Below, piece after piece: positions 8,589-18,832 of a stretch of DNA of 20,062 bases. The notes below the pieces were generated by a model, which made no database searches, was not told the DNA's origin, and saw nothing but the letters and a program-made list of their open reading frames with translations. Made by a program: the position numbers and the translations under genes. Each line of letters begins with the position of its first letter. Position 1 is the stretch's first letter. The DNA lies in assembly GCA_000467715.1 (NCBI GenBank), contig AJFK01000024.1, positions 1 to 20,062 on the forward strand, written 5' to 3'. Source of the stretch: Hysterium pulicare CBS 123377 (lineage: Eukaryota > Ascomycota > Dothideomycetes > Hysteriales > Hysteriaceae).

Positions 8589-9282
8589 ACATGGCCACGA
8601 AGCCACGTGATGCGACTTCAGCAGTCTATCTGCACGAGACGAACGAGACTGTCATCCATCTTGATAATCCCTAGAACAGGCCTCGTGCTTTTGCTCTTGC
8701 CAAGCTCCTGCCGTCCTACAGCTCTCGATTGGGATGGTATTCCCTCCTACGTGCAGCTAACCCCTGCGACGAAGCATCTATCCAGCCTTGGGGGCCGATC
8801 CAATTGTAGCTTGTGTTCCGCCCACGACGTTGGCTTCAACCGTCCGCCACGACTTCTGAAATCTATCTCCGGGTCGAAAGCTTCCACGTTCCCAAGGCTT
8901 TGGCAAATCTTGGGCTCTCTATGACGGATGAGGATTATGTCTCCCCCTCCTCGGCAAGTGCTTTTTGAAGCCTTTCCCAGCTTAAGGCTTCCCACGGACC
9001 GGGTTGAATGGCCATGTGGACAGGGCATGCCTAATACATGAGTTGTGATTGGCATGGACCTGAAATGTCCTTGTTCGACCCCCCCATGGTGATGCAGTTC
9101 GCCGGACAAAAATATGGACAACATGGGAGACCAGACTAGGGTAGCCCCTGCTGTACCTCATAAGCCGCACAGGCTCAACACCGAGCTTCGCAAGGTACAA
9201 ATACAAGAGGTACAGCCGTTACCCATGCGAATTGGCACGGTAAGCTTGGGTAAGTCTCTATCCTTAATTGTCAATTGGCATC

Positions 9283-11387
9283 ATGAAGCTTCAATCTTTC
9301 GCCCTTCTTTCGTCGGTAGTGCTTGTTAGTGCCAATTGGGCCAAAAACATCAACTACCGCAGCCCCTCTGAGCACCATCCTGCATTGGGTATCTCCATCA
9401 GCAAAGTTGTGAAGAGGAATACGCCTACAAGTACATGGGACCCGGCGAAACTGAACTTCACTCACGGTGTTGCTTCCGGTGATCCATACCCTGACAGCGT
9501 GATCCTTTGGACGAGAGTCGGTCCTACCAGCGACAATGACAAATCCAATGTGACGGTTTCCGGATACGTGCCATTGTATAACCATGATACCGAGGAGTAT
9601 GTTGCAGTGTCTACGGCTCCTGTCTGTGTCAAGTATACGGTTGCTTCAGATAAGGCTTTGAAGAGCGTGGTGGACTCCGGCACGGTGTACACTAGTTCTG
9701 ACGTTGATTACACTGTCAAGGTACGCAACTTGAAAATTACAATAGTTCGCCTTCTCCTTTAATCTTTGTGTTGACATTGAACCATAGGTCGAAGCCAAGA
9801 AGTTGAAGCCGTACACGCAGTACTACTACCAATTCAACGTCTGCAATTCCAGTAACACGAGTCCTTTGGGAAGGACTAAGACCACACCTCATAAAGATGA
9901 CAGTGTTACAAAGATTGGGCTTGCCGTCTACTCTTGCTCTAATTTCCGTGAGTTTAAGCTGTCAATTCGTCATGGCAAAGACTAATATCCTCTAGCATTC
10001 GGCTTCTTCAATGCCTATGGAAATCCTGTGCGAAAGGTGAGCCTCAAAGTGATCTCGAGATTGTTATCGTATGATTGACATTTTGAAGGACTCTGTGGAT
10101 TATGTTCTTCATCTTGGTGACTATATCTACGAGTATAAGAACGGTGACTATGGCTGGGGTCAGACCATTGGTCGTGTACCACTTCCGGACAAGACTATCT
10201 TCTCTCTCTACGACTACCGCAAGAGAATTGCAACATATCGCACGGATTTTGACCTGCTCGCTAGCCACCAGCAGTTCCCATGGATTCCGGTATGGGATGA
10301 TCATGGTACGTGAAGGCCTCAATCACATTGAACCCAACACTTAAATACTAATATGAATATAGAGGTCGCCGATAACACCTACCGCGATGGCTCCTCTGAA
10401 CTCAACAATACTGAAGCCTCCTTCATCGAAGACGGCGGTGTAAGCGTCGACCAACGAAAGATGAATGCCGTCCGCGCCTATTTCGAATGGATGCCCATCC
10501 GCCAAGTCGAAATGGACGACAACCTCCGCATCTGGCGCTCTTTCTCCATCGGCAAGCTCTTCGATCTCATCATGCTCGACACCCGCCAATACGACCGCAG
10601 CATTACAGATCTCTACTGGAACACCGACTACGTACATGAGATTTCCAACGATGCCGGCCGTAGCATGATGGGTAGTCGCCAGGAAAACTGGTTCTACAAC
10701 CAACTCTCCTCGTCCGCAAAACGAGGCGCCACATGGCGAGTCGTCGGCTCTCAAACCGTCTTCTCGCGTCTCAACGAGTCCGTCGCATACGGCAACGTCG
10801 ACCCTCTAGACTACGACGCCTGGGACGGGTACCAATCCAACCGCAACCGCACTCTCAGCCACCTCTACGCCAACAACATCGGCAACAACATCTTCATGTC
10901 GGGCGACTCCCACGCCTCCTGGGTCTCCGATCTCGTCTGGCTCGACGACAAACCCTATAACCCGTCCACGGGCGCCGGCAGCATCGGCGTCGAGTTCGCC
11001 GGCTCAGCCGTCACGTCCCCCTGTCCCTACGGCGCAAACATCACCCTAGCTCGCGCCAAAAACGCAACAGACTGGCTCGTGGCCGCGAACTCCGAACTGC
11101 AGTGGAATGACCTGTACTACCGAGGCTACTACGAGCTCCACATCACGGCGGACGAGGTTACTGCGAAGTATTTCGGGATGCCGACGGTCGTGAGTCGCAA
11201 TAACTACGAGATCTCGCTTGCGAATTTCACGGTCAAGACGGGGGCGAATATGCTGCAGAGGCCTGTTGCCGGGGGTGTGGTGGAGAGTGGGACGTTGAAG
11301 GGTGGGAAGACAGTTCAGACGAATTTGACGGTGGATACGGGGAATGGGACGTTTTTTGTTAGTCATTTTGATCTTGAGGTTTTGTGA
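9283..11387 (+). CDS. phoD: Secreted PhoD-type alkaline phosphatase
   Basis: Five exons (9283-9720, 9788-9947, 9996-10036, 10089-10305, 10363-11387) encode 626 residues. All four introns are 48-67 nt GT-AG introns, and every junction keeps frame. The N-terminus (MKLQSFALLSSVVLVSA) is a signal peptide, so the protein is probably secreted or cell-wall associated. A PhoD-type N-terminal domain holds HGVASGDP (61-68). Catalytic-domain motifs follow: YSCSNF (194-199), HLGDYIYE (221-228), WDDHEVADN (282-290, split by intron 4), LDTR (357-360) and GDSHASW (466-472). Family members are phosphomonoesterases or phosphodiesterases using Ca2+ and Fe3+. Here the enzyme would release phosphate from extracellular organic esters. 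The family's metal-ligand motifs that I recognise are all present. Many N-glycosylation sequons fit secretion. An E-box lies 680 bp upstream. Phospholipase-like activity is an alternative within this family. Confidence 0.95.
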
Positions 11388-12054
11388 GAGGTATGAAGGG
11401 GCAAAGGGAAGGTTTTGGGAAGGGAGACGAGAATGGAGGGTGGTGGGTATCCCGGTTAATGACTGAGTAGGAGATACATATACTGTCCATATCATATAGC
11501 GCACGCTTAAGTAATAATGCATAACGACTAAAATTGAGTATTTAGATCATTAGTTTCGCAGGAGCAAGAGTTGTGTATGAAGGGATGCAGAAGGGAAAGA
11601 GATTTGAGAATAGTAGTGGGTATGTATGAGGCTAAGGTTCGAGATGAGGTGTGCATTCAAAGAAAAAGATACCGTTAAGGTTCATTATATTGATGGAAAA
11701 GTTATTGAGATAGTTATCGGGCGGGTCTTTTTACTGAACAACATCTCTGACTACCTATTAAGAACAGTGATAGGTTTTCGAAGTATAGTTGAGAAAAGAG
11801 GGAAACAGAAAGAGAAAACCCGCTAAATGCGTTCGTTCGTTGGATATCATCCAGAAATCCCAGGGTCTCCAGATATCATTACAAGCCCTAGTTCAATTCC
11901 AGTTCAATGGACCCCCAAAATCATTGTCCAGACAATATTCTCCATAAACTCCATCCGGCGCCAAAGCTTCAAAGAAATCCCCCGTAAATGCGTTTTCGAT
12001 CGTATCAAAGTTGAATTATTCTTTTTTTCCCCTGGAGGAGTAATAGAGGTTGGC
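11388..12054. other. Intergenic region between convergent genes
   Basis: This 667-bp stretch holds the 3' ends of the phosphatase gene (+) and the membrane protein gene (-). It is A- and G-rich just past the phosphatase stop. I found no coding frame with domain-like patterning, no clear hairpin and no repeat. Confidence 0.55.
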
Positions 12055-13807
12055 TCATCCATACAACGAACTCTGATGACTAGGATACCTGCCCAACTCA
12101 ATCTCCCGCCTCCTCTCCTCCCGACTAATCGCTCTAGAATGCCCGCCCGGGCTCTGACTCCCACTCGGCCTGACATCCGATCTGCCCCTACTCCCCCCGT
12201 CCCAGCCACTCCCGCTGCGATCTAGAAACGGCGATGCGTTCGCGGAAGAGCCCGCCCGCGCTCGCGTCCAGTCTTGATGCACCATGGAGGGCGTGCCGAG
12301 GAGTTCGGAGGAGTTGGCAAGCCGGTCGCGCTCTGAGTGGTCTTCGGGGAGATCGATTCGAAAGGTGGATTGGGATGCGTCGGGGGAAGGGCCGGAATCG
12401 GATTTCTGGAGTAGGAGGGCCATTTGGTGGTTTATTCGATCGTCTTCTGAGAGATGGATTGGGGGGTCGCTGGTTTGGTGGATATGTCCACCAACAATCC
12501 CTCCATTCATTCCACCTCCTCCTACGCGTGTCGAGGGATACATGTTGGCGAGGTAGTTTGAGTAAAAGGATTGTTCGGACCACATGTTGTTGGAGCGGGT
12601 GTTTGAGCGTTCTTTGATTTTGAGGATGCGGTGGTGGGTCCAGATTAGGAGGATGCCGTAGATGAGGGAGGTGGCTATGCTGAGGGTGGTTGTTGTTATG
12701 GCGGCCGTGTTCCAGATGTAGCGGGTTGAGGTTGCGAAGTTGTAGCAGATTGTTAGGAGGCCGAGGGAGGAGGATGTGAGGGCGGGACTATATGAGATAT
12801 GTCAATTAGCGGATATTGTAGACGGTGGAGAGATCGAAGGAGCCATACAGGAAGACTGCCTCTGCTTGAAACATTTTATTACGACAGGCAAAGCATAGGA
12901 GCGCTGTGAACGAGTATCCGGCTGTCATGAGCGCGACCACGAAGACGGTCAGCACGCCTTTGGTGAATTTGAGGCGAGGCTCTCTGTCATAAAGTGCCGC
13001 TATGATGAGGTAGCTGGAATGTAAATCGTCAGCCCTATATCCCAACTCCATCGCAGGTTATGCTGGTTTTACGTACCCGCCTAGTATCATCCATGATGCC
13101 GCAAGAGCTATTAATCGCCAATACCACTGCTTCCGTTAACTCTGCAAAGCTTCAGTATATGCTCAGACCCACTCACAGCAACGGAATCCCGATCGTTTTG
13201 TAGGCCGTTCAAGTTCTGATAGGGTGGCTTCGAGCGCATTGGGAGGGACTCGTGGGAGTGTTTGGAGAGAAGGATGGAAATGCGGCCTGGGAGTTGCTGT
13301 CGCGCAACGGTGTTACGGTCACCGGCGACCCTTCATGCAGAAGGAGAATGCAGGTATATGAACTCTAAAATATTAAAAATTGCGATGATTGTGTTTGACG
13401 CTGAGAATAGCGAGGCTCAGTCAGATGTTTTCCTCGATACTGCACTGCGATGCAAAAGATGGGAAGATTCAGCCTAACGAGCGTTTCCGAGACGGCGGAT
13501 CCGCCTACGCTTGTCGTCAAGGGTGCCTGCGGAGCGAGAGTGGGTGTGGTGGCTATCCGCGACAGGCAAGTCCAAACCGCGGTTGATAAACGAGTGGAGG
13601 ATATCGACTTGAATCTTTCTCGAGGGCGGAGAATGGGAGAGGTATGTATGTTGGAGGCGTAGTAGGAGCGTTGGATGTTTGAGGAGTAGAAGAGTAAGGT
13701 GACCGGATGGGCTGGCTACCGACTGCTGTACGCTGGGGCTCACGAGCTTGGATTGGCAGTTTTTCGGGCGGAGGATTCCCATTCTTGAGCAAAGCAGCCA
13801 ACGACAT
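12055..13807 (-). CDS. Fungal four-helix membrane protein with disordered tail, function unknown
   Basis: Resolved exons on the minus strand are about 13239-13177, 13126-13077, 13013-12849 and 12787-12055, joined in frame by 50-, 63- and 61-nt introns. They read from a first ATG at 13239 as 336 residues. Four hydrophobic helices lie near residues 23-46, 57-80, 92-112 and 119-142. A Ser/Gly/Arg-rich, probably cytoplasmic tail ends in SREERRREIELG, with SPDASQSTFRIDLPED midway. An upstream exon from ATG 13807 to about 13570 (MSLAALLKNG...YPPLVYQPRFGLA) fits the N-terminus of this family as I remember it, so the gene probably starts there. Its donor and the next acceptor are unresolved, because no good GT donor follows YQPRFGLA before the TAG near 13553. 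The function of the family is unknown to me. Confidence 0.72.
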
Positions 13808-15162
13808 GGCCCCGTGGTTTGGGTTACGAGGCGGCGGAGAACCCAAGTCGCATGCTGGCTTGGGGCTGAGCCAGCTCTGCTGAGAGATGGTAGAAGTAAT
13901 GGCTATGAGTGGTTAGTCTTGGATGATTATTTCTCCTGCGCTTGTTATCTGCCTCTCTCATCAATCCCTATTCTCTACATCTAGCAATTGCTTGGGGTTC
14001 TTCGAAGATTCAGCATCGTCATTGCGATTCGACAAATCGCCCAGAACAGCGGACCGATAGCGGAACACAGACCCATACGATGGGAGATCCACTCACTCAC
14101 CCATATTTAGCAGACGCTGGGTGACATTCGGGCTGTGGCTGATGCTAGGTTTCATTCTGCCCCTTCAAAAAGTCTGCCTCAGCCACTATCGGATAGAAGA
14201 GTGCCTTGTGCCTTACCCGCCACTACAACTAAGGCTTTATGCCATCGATATCGAATCTAGATCAAGGTTTATACCTTGTTTTTTTTTTAGTTCAAGGACC
14301 GAGCCTCATGTTCTTGGTTCTGCGGAGGTGTCTGGAGGCGTTTATATGCCCCCCCGCGTCCCTCTCGTTCCCGCATCTGGAGATATCAGTCTTTTATTGG
14401 AGGCATAAAATTAAGATGTCCTCTCTCTATTCTCCGCTAGATAATGCTAAGCATCTCAGTTTCACATCCTCATCTCAGATCTCATCTCTAGATGCCAAAT
14501 CTTGAAGCCCTCTAGATGGACAGCAAATTCCTAGGCTGTTTTCACTCTTTCGAGGCTTATAGATCGTCCTATTTCTTACCAACATTCCGTATTCCCTCTT
14601 TAAATGTCGAGATCATTCGTCACGAATCCAGTCACTCATATCTCGAGTAAGGAAATATGCATACAGGCATGATCATCGTTTGGAGAGTGAAGATCATGTA
14701 GCCCTACACCCGTGCACCGCCTTAATACGACACGAGGCAGGGAGGACCCACCCCCGCCCTGAGCCTGAAACATGTCTCTGTCGATTCTTATCGATTGTGC
14801 GGAGATAAAGCTGATGGCGAAGGGGTGCAGGATCGATGCAGCCATCGTTTCCCGAGTACGTGCCTAGGGCTGGAAAATTGCGATAAAATGATGATAGTGG
14901 AAACGTTTTGCGGTTCGTGATTCATTTTAACTAGCTGTTACAATTTTCTGCTGTTTCTCTCGTTACGCTGTTGCCATCCGTTACAGAAATACATTGAAGA
15001 ACAACCTTTTTCTTTTTTTCAATTTGGGGAAAGGAATACGCGTGAGAAAGGTATCCAGAAGAAATAGTTTGGCAATTTGAGTAGAGAATAAGAAACGTCA
15101 TCAAGAATTTTTCATGTAGTGCCGCCGTTGTAACCACCCTATCTTTATGGTGATCGCTCATC
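13808..15162. other. Intergenic region with no supported gene
   Basis: About 1.35 kb between the 5' end of the membrane protein gene and the 3' end of the sulfotransferase-like gene. The short frames here lack domains, splice partners or consistent codon bias. The longest ATG frame, 14845-14636 on the minus strand (69 residues), is not convincing. A run of nine T lies at about 14281-14289, and CTAGATG occurs twice near 14488-14516. The left part probably includes the promoter of the membrane protein gene. Confidence 0.5.
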
Positions 15163-16926
15163 CTAGACCTTGATAGCGAATTGCTTGAGGTATTCGTAGT
15201 CGGGAATGCTCGCCTCGATAGTCTCACGTATAAGCTTCGCGCCTTCCTCTCCGAATTTCTTGGTCCATTCATCATTGAGTTCGGCATCGCTCTTCGGAGC
15301 CTTTTTCTGCCAAGCGTCAGTCATCTGTTCTTCCCTTCCTTCACTCTAACCAGATCCTGATACAACCGCAACCGCACACTCGGAGCAAGGAAGTTCGACG
15401 GAAAGTGAAGAGGAAAGAAAGGGAGAGGGGAAGGGCGATGCTACATACGTGAGTTCGAGCTTTCAACTCTGTGCTGTTGATGGCGTCATCATGGAAGCCC
15501 TTCCATTTCTCGAACGCCTCCTTCGCGATTCGGTGGTCTTCTTCGTTGTCCCATTTTAGCATCTCGGGTTCGTACTTGATTCCCGTTTCCTTGCAGAAGG
15601 CTTCGATGATCCCAGATGGATTGTCCAGTAGATCGTCGGCGTCAACAACACAGATCGACACGCCCTTGGACGTGGTGCCATTACTGCCGTTGACGCCATC
15701 GCCATTGTGATGCTGCCCTGCAATATGTGGTCCAACTTGCTTGACCGAGCGGAGGTAGTCGAAAAGACGTCTCAATTCATCGTATCCAGCCTCATCGGGC
15801 CTGAAGTTGTAGAAGCCTGTAACAGCGTCCAAAGGAGGCACCGTGCATCGATAGTACGATGGAATGCTCGAGCGAGGATGACGAATCAAGAAGGTGAAGT
15901 GGAAATTGTCCAGCAAGTCCGTAGGGATTACGGTAGGGTTGTTGGATTCGCCCTTGGTATCATACGGGTAAGGCGGGCCAGCCTTGGTCGATGTTGGGCC
16001 ACTGGGAAGTGCAGTGGTGTCGGTCCCCACGCCGCGCTTGTAGCTGACAAGACTTGGAGCAATGGTCGCTGGTTTGCCGTTAGGTGGAACCCAGTACTGT
16101 GCCATATCCTTTATGAAAAGGCGTTTGCCCTGCATGATTGGTGAGTATACTGTAGAGTGCCCTGCGAGATGGGCCTCATGGTGATAGGTTAAGTGTCGTG
16201 TAGGTGGGAAATGAGAACAGAACGCGTGGGGGATCGTCCCTGGGGACTGTGTCCTTGTGAAGATATTGCAAAACGGTGAAAAAAGCCAACGAATAAATCA
16301 ATGACACAAAGGAAAAGCGCTGCGGTGTAACTTGAGGTGGCTTTAATCTCGATTGTAGGGGGACGTCGTACCAATGTGTCGGAGCGAGTTGAATCGCTAG
16401 TAACTTGTGCAATTTAGCCATGATAAGTCGCAAGGCCGTGGGGTAAAGGGTGTGTAAGGTTGTGGTGGATGGAGGATGATGAGCACGTGATGAGAGCAAG
16501 CAACGACTGAAAGGGGGGGATGTTGAATGTAAATTTCATTGGATGCATGCAAGAAAGAACCCGGAAAAATACAAAAGCAAACATATGAATACAAGCAGTT
16601 AATGACGGAAGAGAACAGTCCAACCTCAGAGTTTTCTTTCTCAATTCTATCAAAAATGGTCTTGAAAGTGCTGTCCGCAAATCCAGTCTCTATTCTGCCC
16701 TGTTCGTCATCCTCGTATCTTTCACCGAGTCTCTCAGGACCGAAGTAGTAGGCGTCGCCGAAAGGTTCGTGAACACATTGTAGTGTTTTTCTGCGGGTCA
16801 TGAAAACCTAGAATGCATATAAGCTCGTCGAAGCGGACGATGAAAGATAAGTCAGGGACAAACCCGTTCAAAGGCCGTTGAACAGGCCCTTGGGTGAGTC
16901 GCCACAAAGATGGGCTTCTCCGACAT
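15163..16926 (-). CDS. Sulfotransferase-like P-loop protein
   Basis: Four exons on the minus strand (16926-16864, 16807-16625, 16129-15449, 15306-15163) encode 356 residues. The introns are 56, 495 and 142 nt and all preserve frame. The N-terminus FVATHPRACSTAFERVF (7-23) is a sulfotransferase-type phosphosulfate-binding loop, and FTFLIRHPRSSIPSYYR (160-176) resembles the 3'-phosphate-binding segment with its Arg and Ser. The order and spacing, with VHEPFGDAYYFGPERL between them, match an uncharacterised fungal family usually labelled P-loop or sulfotransferase-like. Transfer of sulfate from PAPS is therefore possible but unproven, and no substrate can be named. There is no signal peptide, so it is probably cytosolic. 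The second intron is unusually long and its donor (GTTGGA) is weak. The join ENSE-GKRLFIKD is chosen by family resemblance. Confidence 0.88.
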
Positions 16927-17101
16927 GATGTCTATTCTGAAGTCTATTCAATGGAAAGGTAGAGACCTATATTTCAAGGTTTCTTTGTCACCAAAAAACG
17001 GTCGAGCAGTGGCAAGTTCAAATATGTTCCAATTTGAGACCGCGCGAACTGCCGCCGAAAACGCTGGGCGCTAGTGAAAACTCTGGAGTTAAGTGGTAGT
17101 A

Positions 17102-17460
17102 TTATGCCGGCAACAGACCGAGAGAAAGGAATTGCTGCGCGTAAGCGGTGGTGAAGTTTGTGGAGGACAAGCAGAGGTAGTTATAGTTAGCTGGATGTTC
17201 GGCTTCTGTTGGGCCAATGGAGCGGGTCACACAGAGGAGGTACGCCCACTGGGAGATGATGATGTCCTGCAAGAAGGTGGTAGGGCAAGACACAGTGGCG
17301 TTCCAGTCCGGGGCCTCGAACAGCAGCGAGGACGCGGGATGATTGCTGTGGTTGGAGAAGGGACGAGGCGTTGAGTGTGGGTTTCACGTCATGCATTCGT
17401 TCGATGCAGAGGCGTGGATAGTACTGCGAAAAGCCCTCATGCCTACAAATCAGTTGTTAG
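17102..17460 (-). other. Unassigned coding-like sequence with an intron-acceptor signal
   Basis: On the minus strand one frame is open from 17383 to TAA 17104-17102 (93 codons). Its codons favour C in the third position and the translation is protein-like, with stretches such as LLFEAPDWNATVSC and TTFLQDIIISQWAYLLC. Just upstream, 17460-17443 reads CTAACAACTGATTTGTAG, an excellent branch point and acceptor. The frame entered right after that acceptor is a different one, so a single simple exon does not explain both. It might be the last exons of a small gene, a decayed gene, or the spliced 5' leader of the sulfotransferase-like gene. I recognise no family. Confidence 0.25.
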
Positions 17461-17829
17461 GACACTCGTTTACCCCTCGCCGCCGCTCTGCCTGGCCGCC
17501 TCGCCGCGAAACTGAGTTCGACGTCACTTCGTACGCGCCTTTGCCGGCATTGTTCGCACTCCGCAAAACTTCCAGCGCTAGTCCGAGCTTGGTTTAGCAC
17601 AAGTCAGGCAGGGCTGAGACGTTTTCCTTGGCGTGAACCACGACTTTTCCAGTACGCGCTGGAGAGAATGGTATATATGTACAGCTAGCTTAGTCCAAGC
17701 CGGCTACTGTGGAAGTTGGAAAATATCCACGCTCTTTCTAGCCTCCAGATGTTCAGGAGGAGAACTCTGAGCGTACAAAACTTCAGCGAAAGGGGCTATC
17801 TGGGGTTTGGAAGTTAACAGCACCCAAGC

Positions 17830-18400
17830 CATCAAAGGGAGTAACATTTCCAGCTCCTATACTTATTACTTTCTTAGTTTTCTAGAGATTCTTTTTCCTA
17901 GTTACAAGGACTAGTTATACTATTAAGTGTGTTAACCAACCTTAGTCCGAACAACTCCAGGTCTTTAGAGTCTGTGTCCAAAGCTAGGTCTATTCTCTAT
18001 ATTTACTTTTCTTAGAGACTCTTTTCCTATTCAGCCAAGAATACCTAGGTAGCTAAGACTACCACTTGGAACGGTTGAGACCATCCACCTCCATTTGCAT
18101 CGTGTCCCAGAGTTCAAACCATCCATGTAGACGGGCGCCATCGAGCTAGGTGTCCCACTCAAAAGACTGGGTGTTCCAATCTTTACTCATATGCTTTTCT
18201 ACTGAAACCCTAACAGATACTCCTACCTTCATCCCTTAGATAATTTTGTAGTAAGGAAGTAGTGCTTTTGCTGCTTTACACTAACAACCTATATTTTAAG
18301 CTGTAGATCTCAGCCTTTCTCATTTTATATAAATAGAAAATTATTTTAAGTTAAAGTATTCTTTTTACCCTCTATCCTATTCTAGAACGTTACCCTCTTT
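17830..18400. repeat. AT/TA-rich stretch, possible remnant of a repeat-induced-mutation target
   Basis: Base composition shifts visibly to A/T with many TA dinucleotides compared with both flanks. Two segments near 17865-17905 and 17995-18035 resemble each other: both have a TTACTTT-like run, then CTTAG, then AGA-T/C-TCTTTT-CCTA. Repeat-induced point mutation in Pezizomycotina turns CA into TA in duplicated DNA, so this could be an old transposon fragment. No open frame, terminal repeat or target-site duplication is visible to support a specific element. Confidence 0.3.
18042..18051. repeat. TACCTAGGTA palindrome, second copy
   Basis: A perfect 10-bp palindrome identical to the copy at 2085-2094. 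It lies inside the AT-rich intergenic stretch. Confidence 0.6.
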
Positions 18401-18643
18401 GTTACTGAAGACTATGGATCAGATCTTATCGCCAGTTCCCGTCATGATTCTGCTCTCCCGTCTGTTTCTTGAGTCTGACTGCAATTCAGGGGTGGTGGAA
18501 AATTAACTTAGTCTCTCATGTACTTTTCACGTGCTCAACTGTCCTTCACCGCAACAAGTTTCTGCTTGCCCCTCTTTCACCTACCATCGTACCATATCAA
18601 CCCATTCACCGTCAGCGGGCCGACTAGCTCCGAGTCACGCGAA

Positions 18644-18769
18644 ATGGCCCAAGTAAGTTCAAAATATTTACCGCCCTCTGGTTTTTCCTAACCTCAAACA
18701 TCTCACTCTCAACAACGCCCGTTCTGCGTCTGTTTGAGAGATCCTCTTGCTGACAGTGTATAGCCCTAG
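18644..18769 (+). promoter_or_regulatory. Spliced upstream ORF in the 5' leader of the right-end gene
   Basis: An ATG at 18644 is followed after two codons by a perfect donor, GTAAGT at 18653. A CTGAC branch point (18750-18754) and the acceptor TATAG, ending at 18763, define a 111-nt intron. Spliced, the upstream frame reads only Met-Ala-Gln-Pro and then TAG. Unspliced, it reads about 15 codons before TAA. Either form ends before the main ATG at 18833. Such leaders often reduce or condition translation of the main frame. Transcription of this leader is inferred. Confidence 0.45.
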
Positions 18770-18832
18770 TAAAGCCCAATAGTACACTATCACGAGCGCA
18801 ATTCTGCCTTGTCATCTACCTGTCTATTCAAC

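Larger units (their letters stand above)
8305..9282. promoter_or_regulatory. Shared divergent promoter of the monooxygenase and phosphatase genes
   Basis: The 978 bp between the two start codons contain no convincing gene. Within about 100 bp lie three symmetric elements: the perfect palindrome GTACGGCCGTAC (8514-8525), the inverted repeat CGGAGC-N7-GCTCCG (8570-8588), and an E-box CACGTG (8604-8609). CACGTG is the core bound by PHO4/NUC-1-type bHLH factors that control phosphate-starvation genes, which would suit the phosphatase. Four CACGTG sites occur in the whole window, about what chance predicts, so this is suggestive only. The phosphatase leader just before ATG 9283 has no obvious extra exon. 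Confidence 0.55.
16927..18832. other. Long intergenic region with AT-rich core
   Basis: About 1.9 kb separates the divergent sulfotransferase-like gene (-) and the right-end gene (+). The left part has coding-like minus-strand sequence (17102-17460). The middle, about 17830-18400, is visibly AT- and TA-rich with two similar pyrimidine-rich segments. The right part is the promoter and spliced 5' leader of the right-end gene. It also contains a TACCTAGGTA palindrome (18042-18051) and one CACGTG (18528-18533). Confidence 0.5.

Noticed and set aside
7036-11387. Monooxygenase and phosphatase as part of a secondary-metabolite cluster
   Set aside because: There is no polyketide synthase, NRPS, terpene synthase, transporter or pathway regulator in the window. 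A lone oxygenase does not support a cluster.
12055-12617. Several overlapping open frames on both strands around the membrane protein tail
   Set aside because: Only one minus-strand frame continues through the upstream exons into the membrane helices. The rest are shadows in low-complexity sequence.
14636-14845. 69-codon ATG frame on the minus strand
   Set aside because: It has no splice partners, no consistent codon bias and no recognisable motif, and it lies in intergenic DNA.
15707-16144. 145-codon plus-strand frame opposite the sulfotransferase-like gene
   Set aside because: It is antisense to an exon that carries recognisable family motifs. No motif or splice partner supports it.
5514-18533. 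Enrichment of CACGTG E-boxes
   Set aside because: Four copies (5514, 8604, 16484, 18528) are about what a 6-mer gives by chance in 20 kb, so only position, not number, is suggestive.
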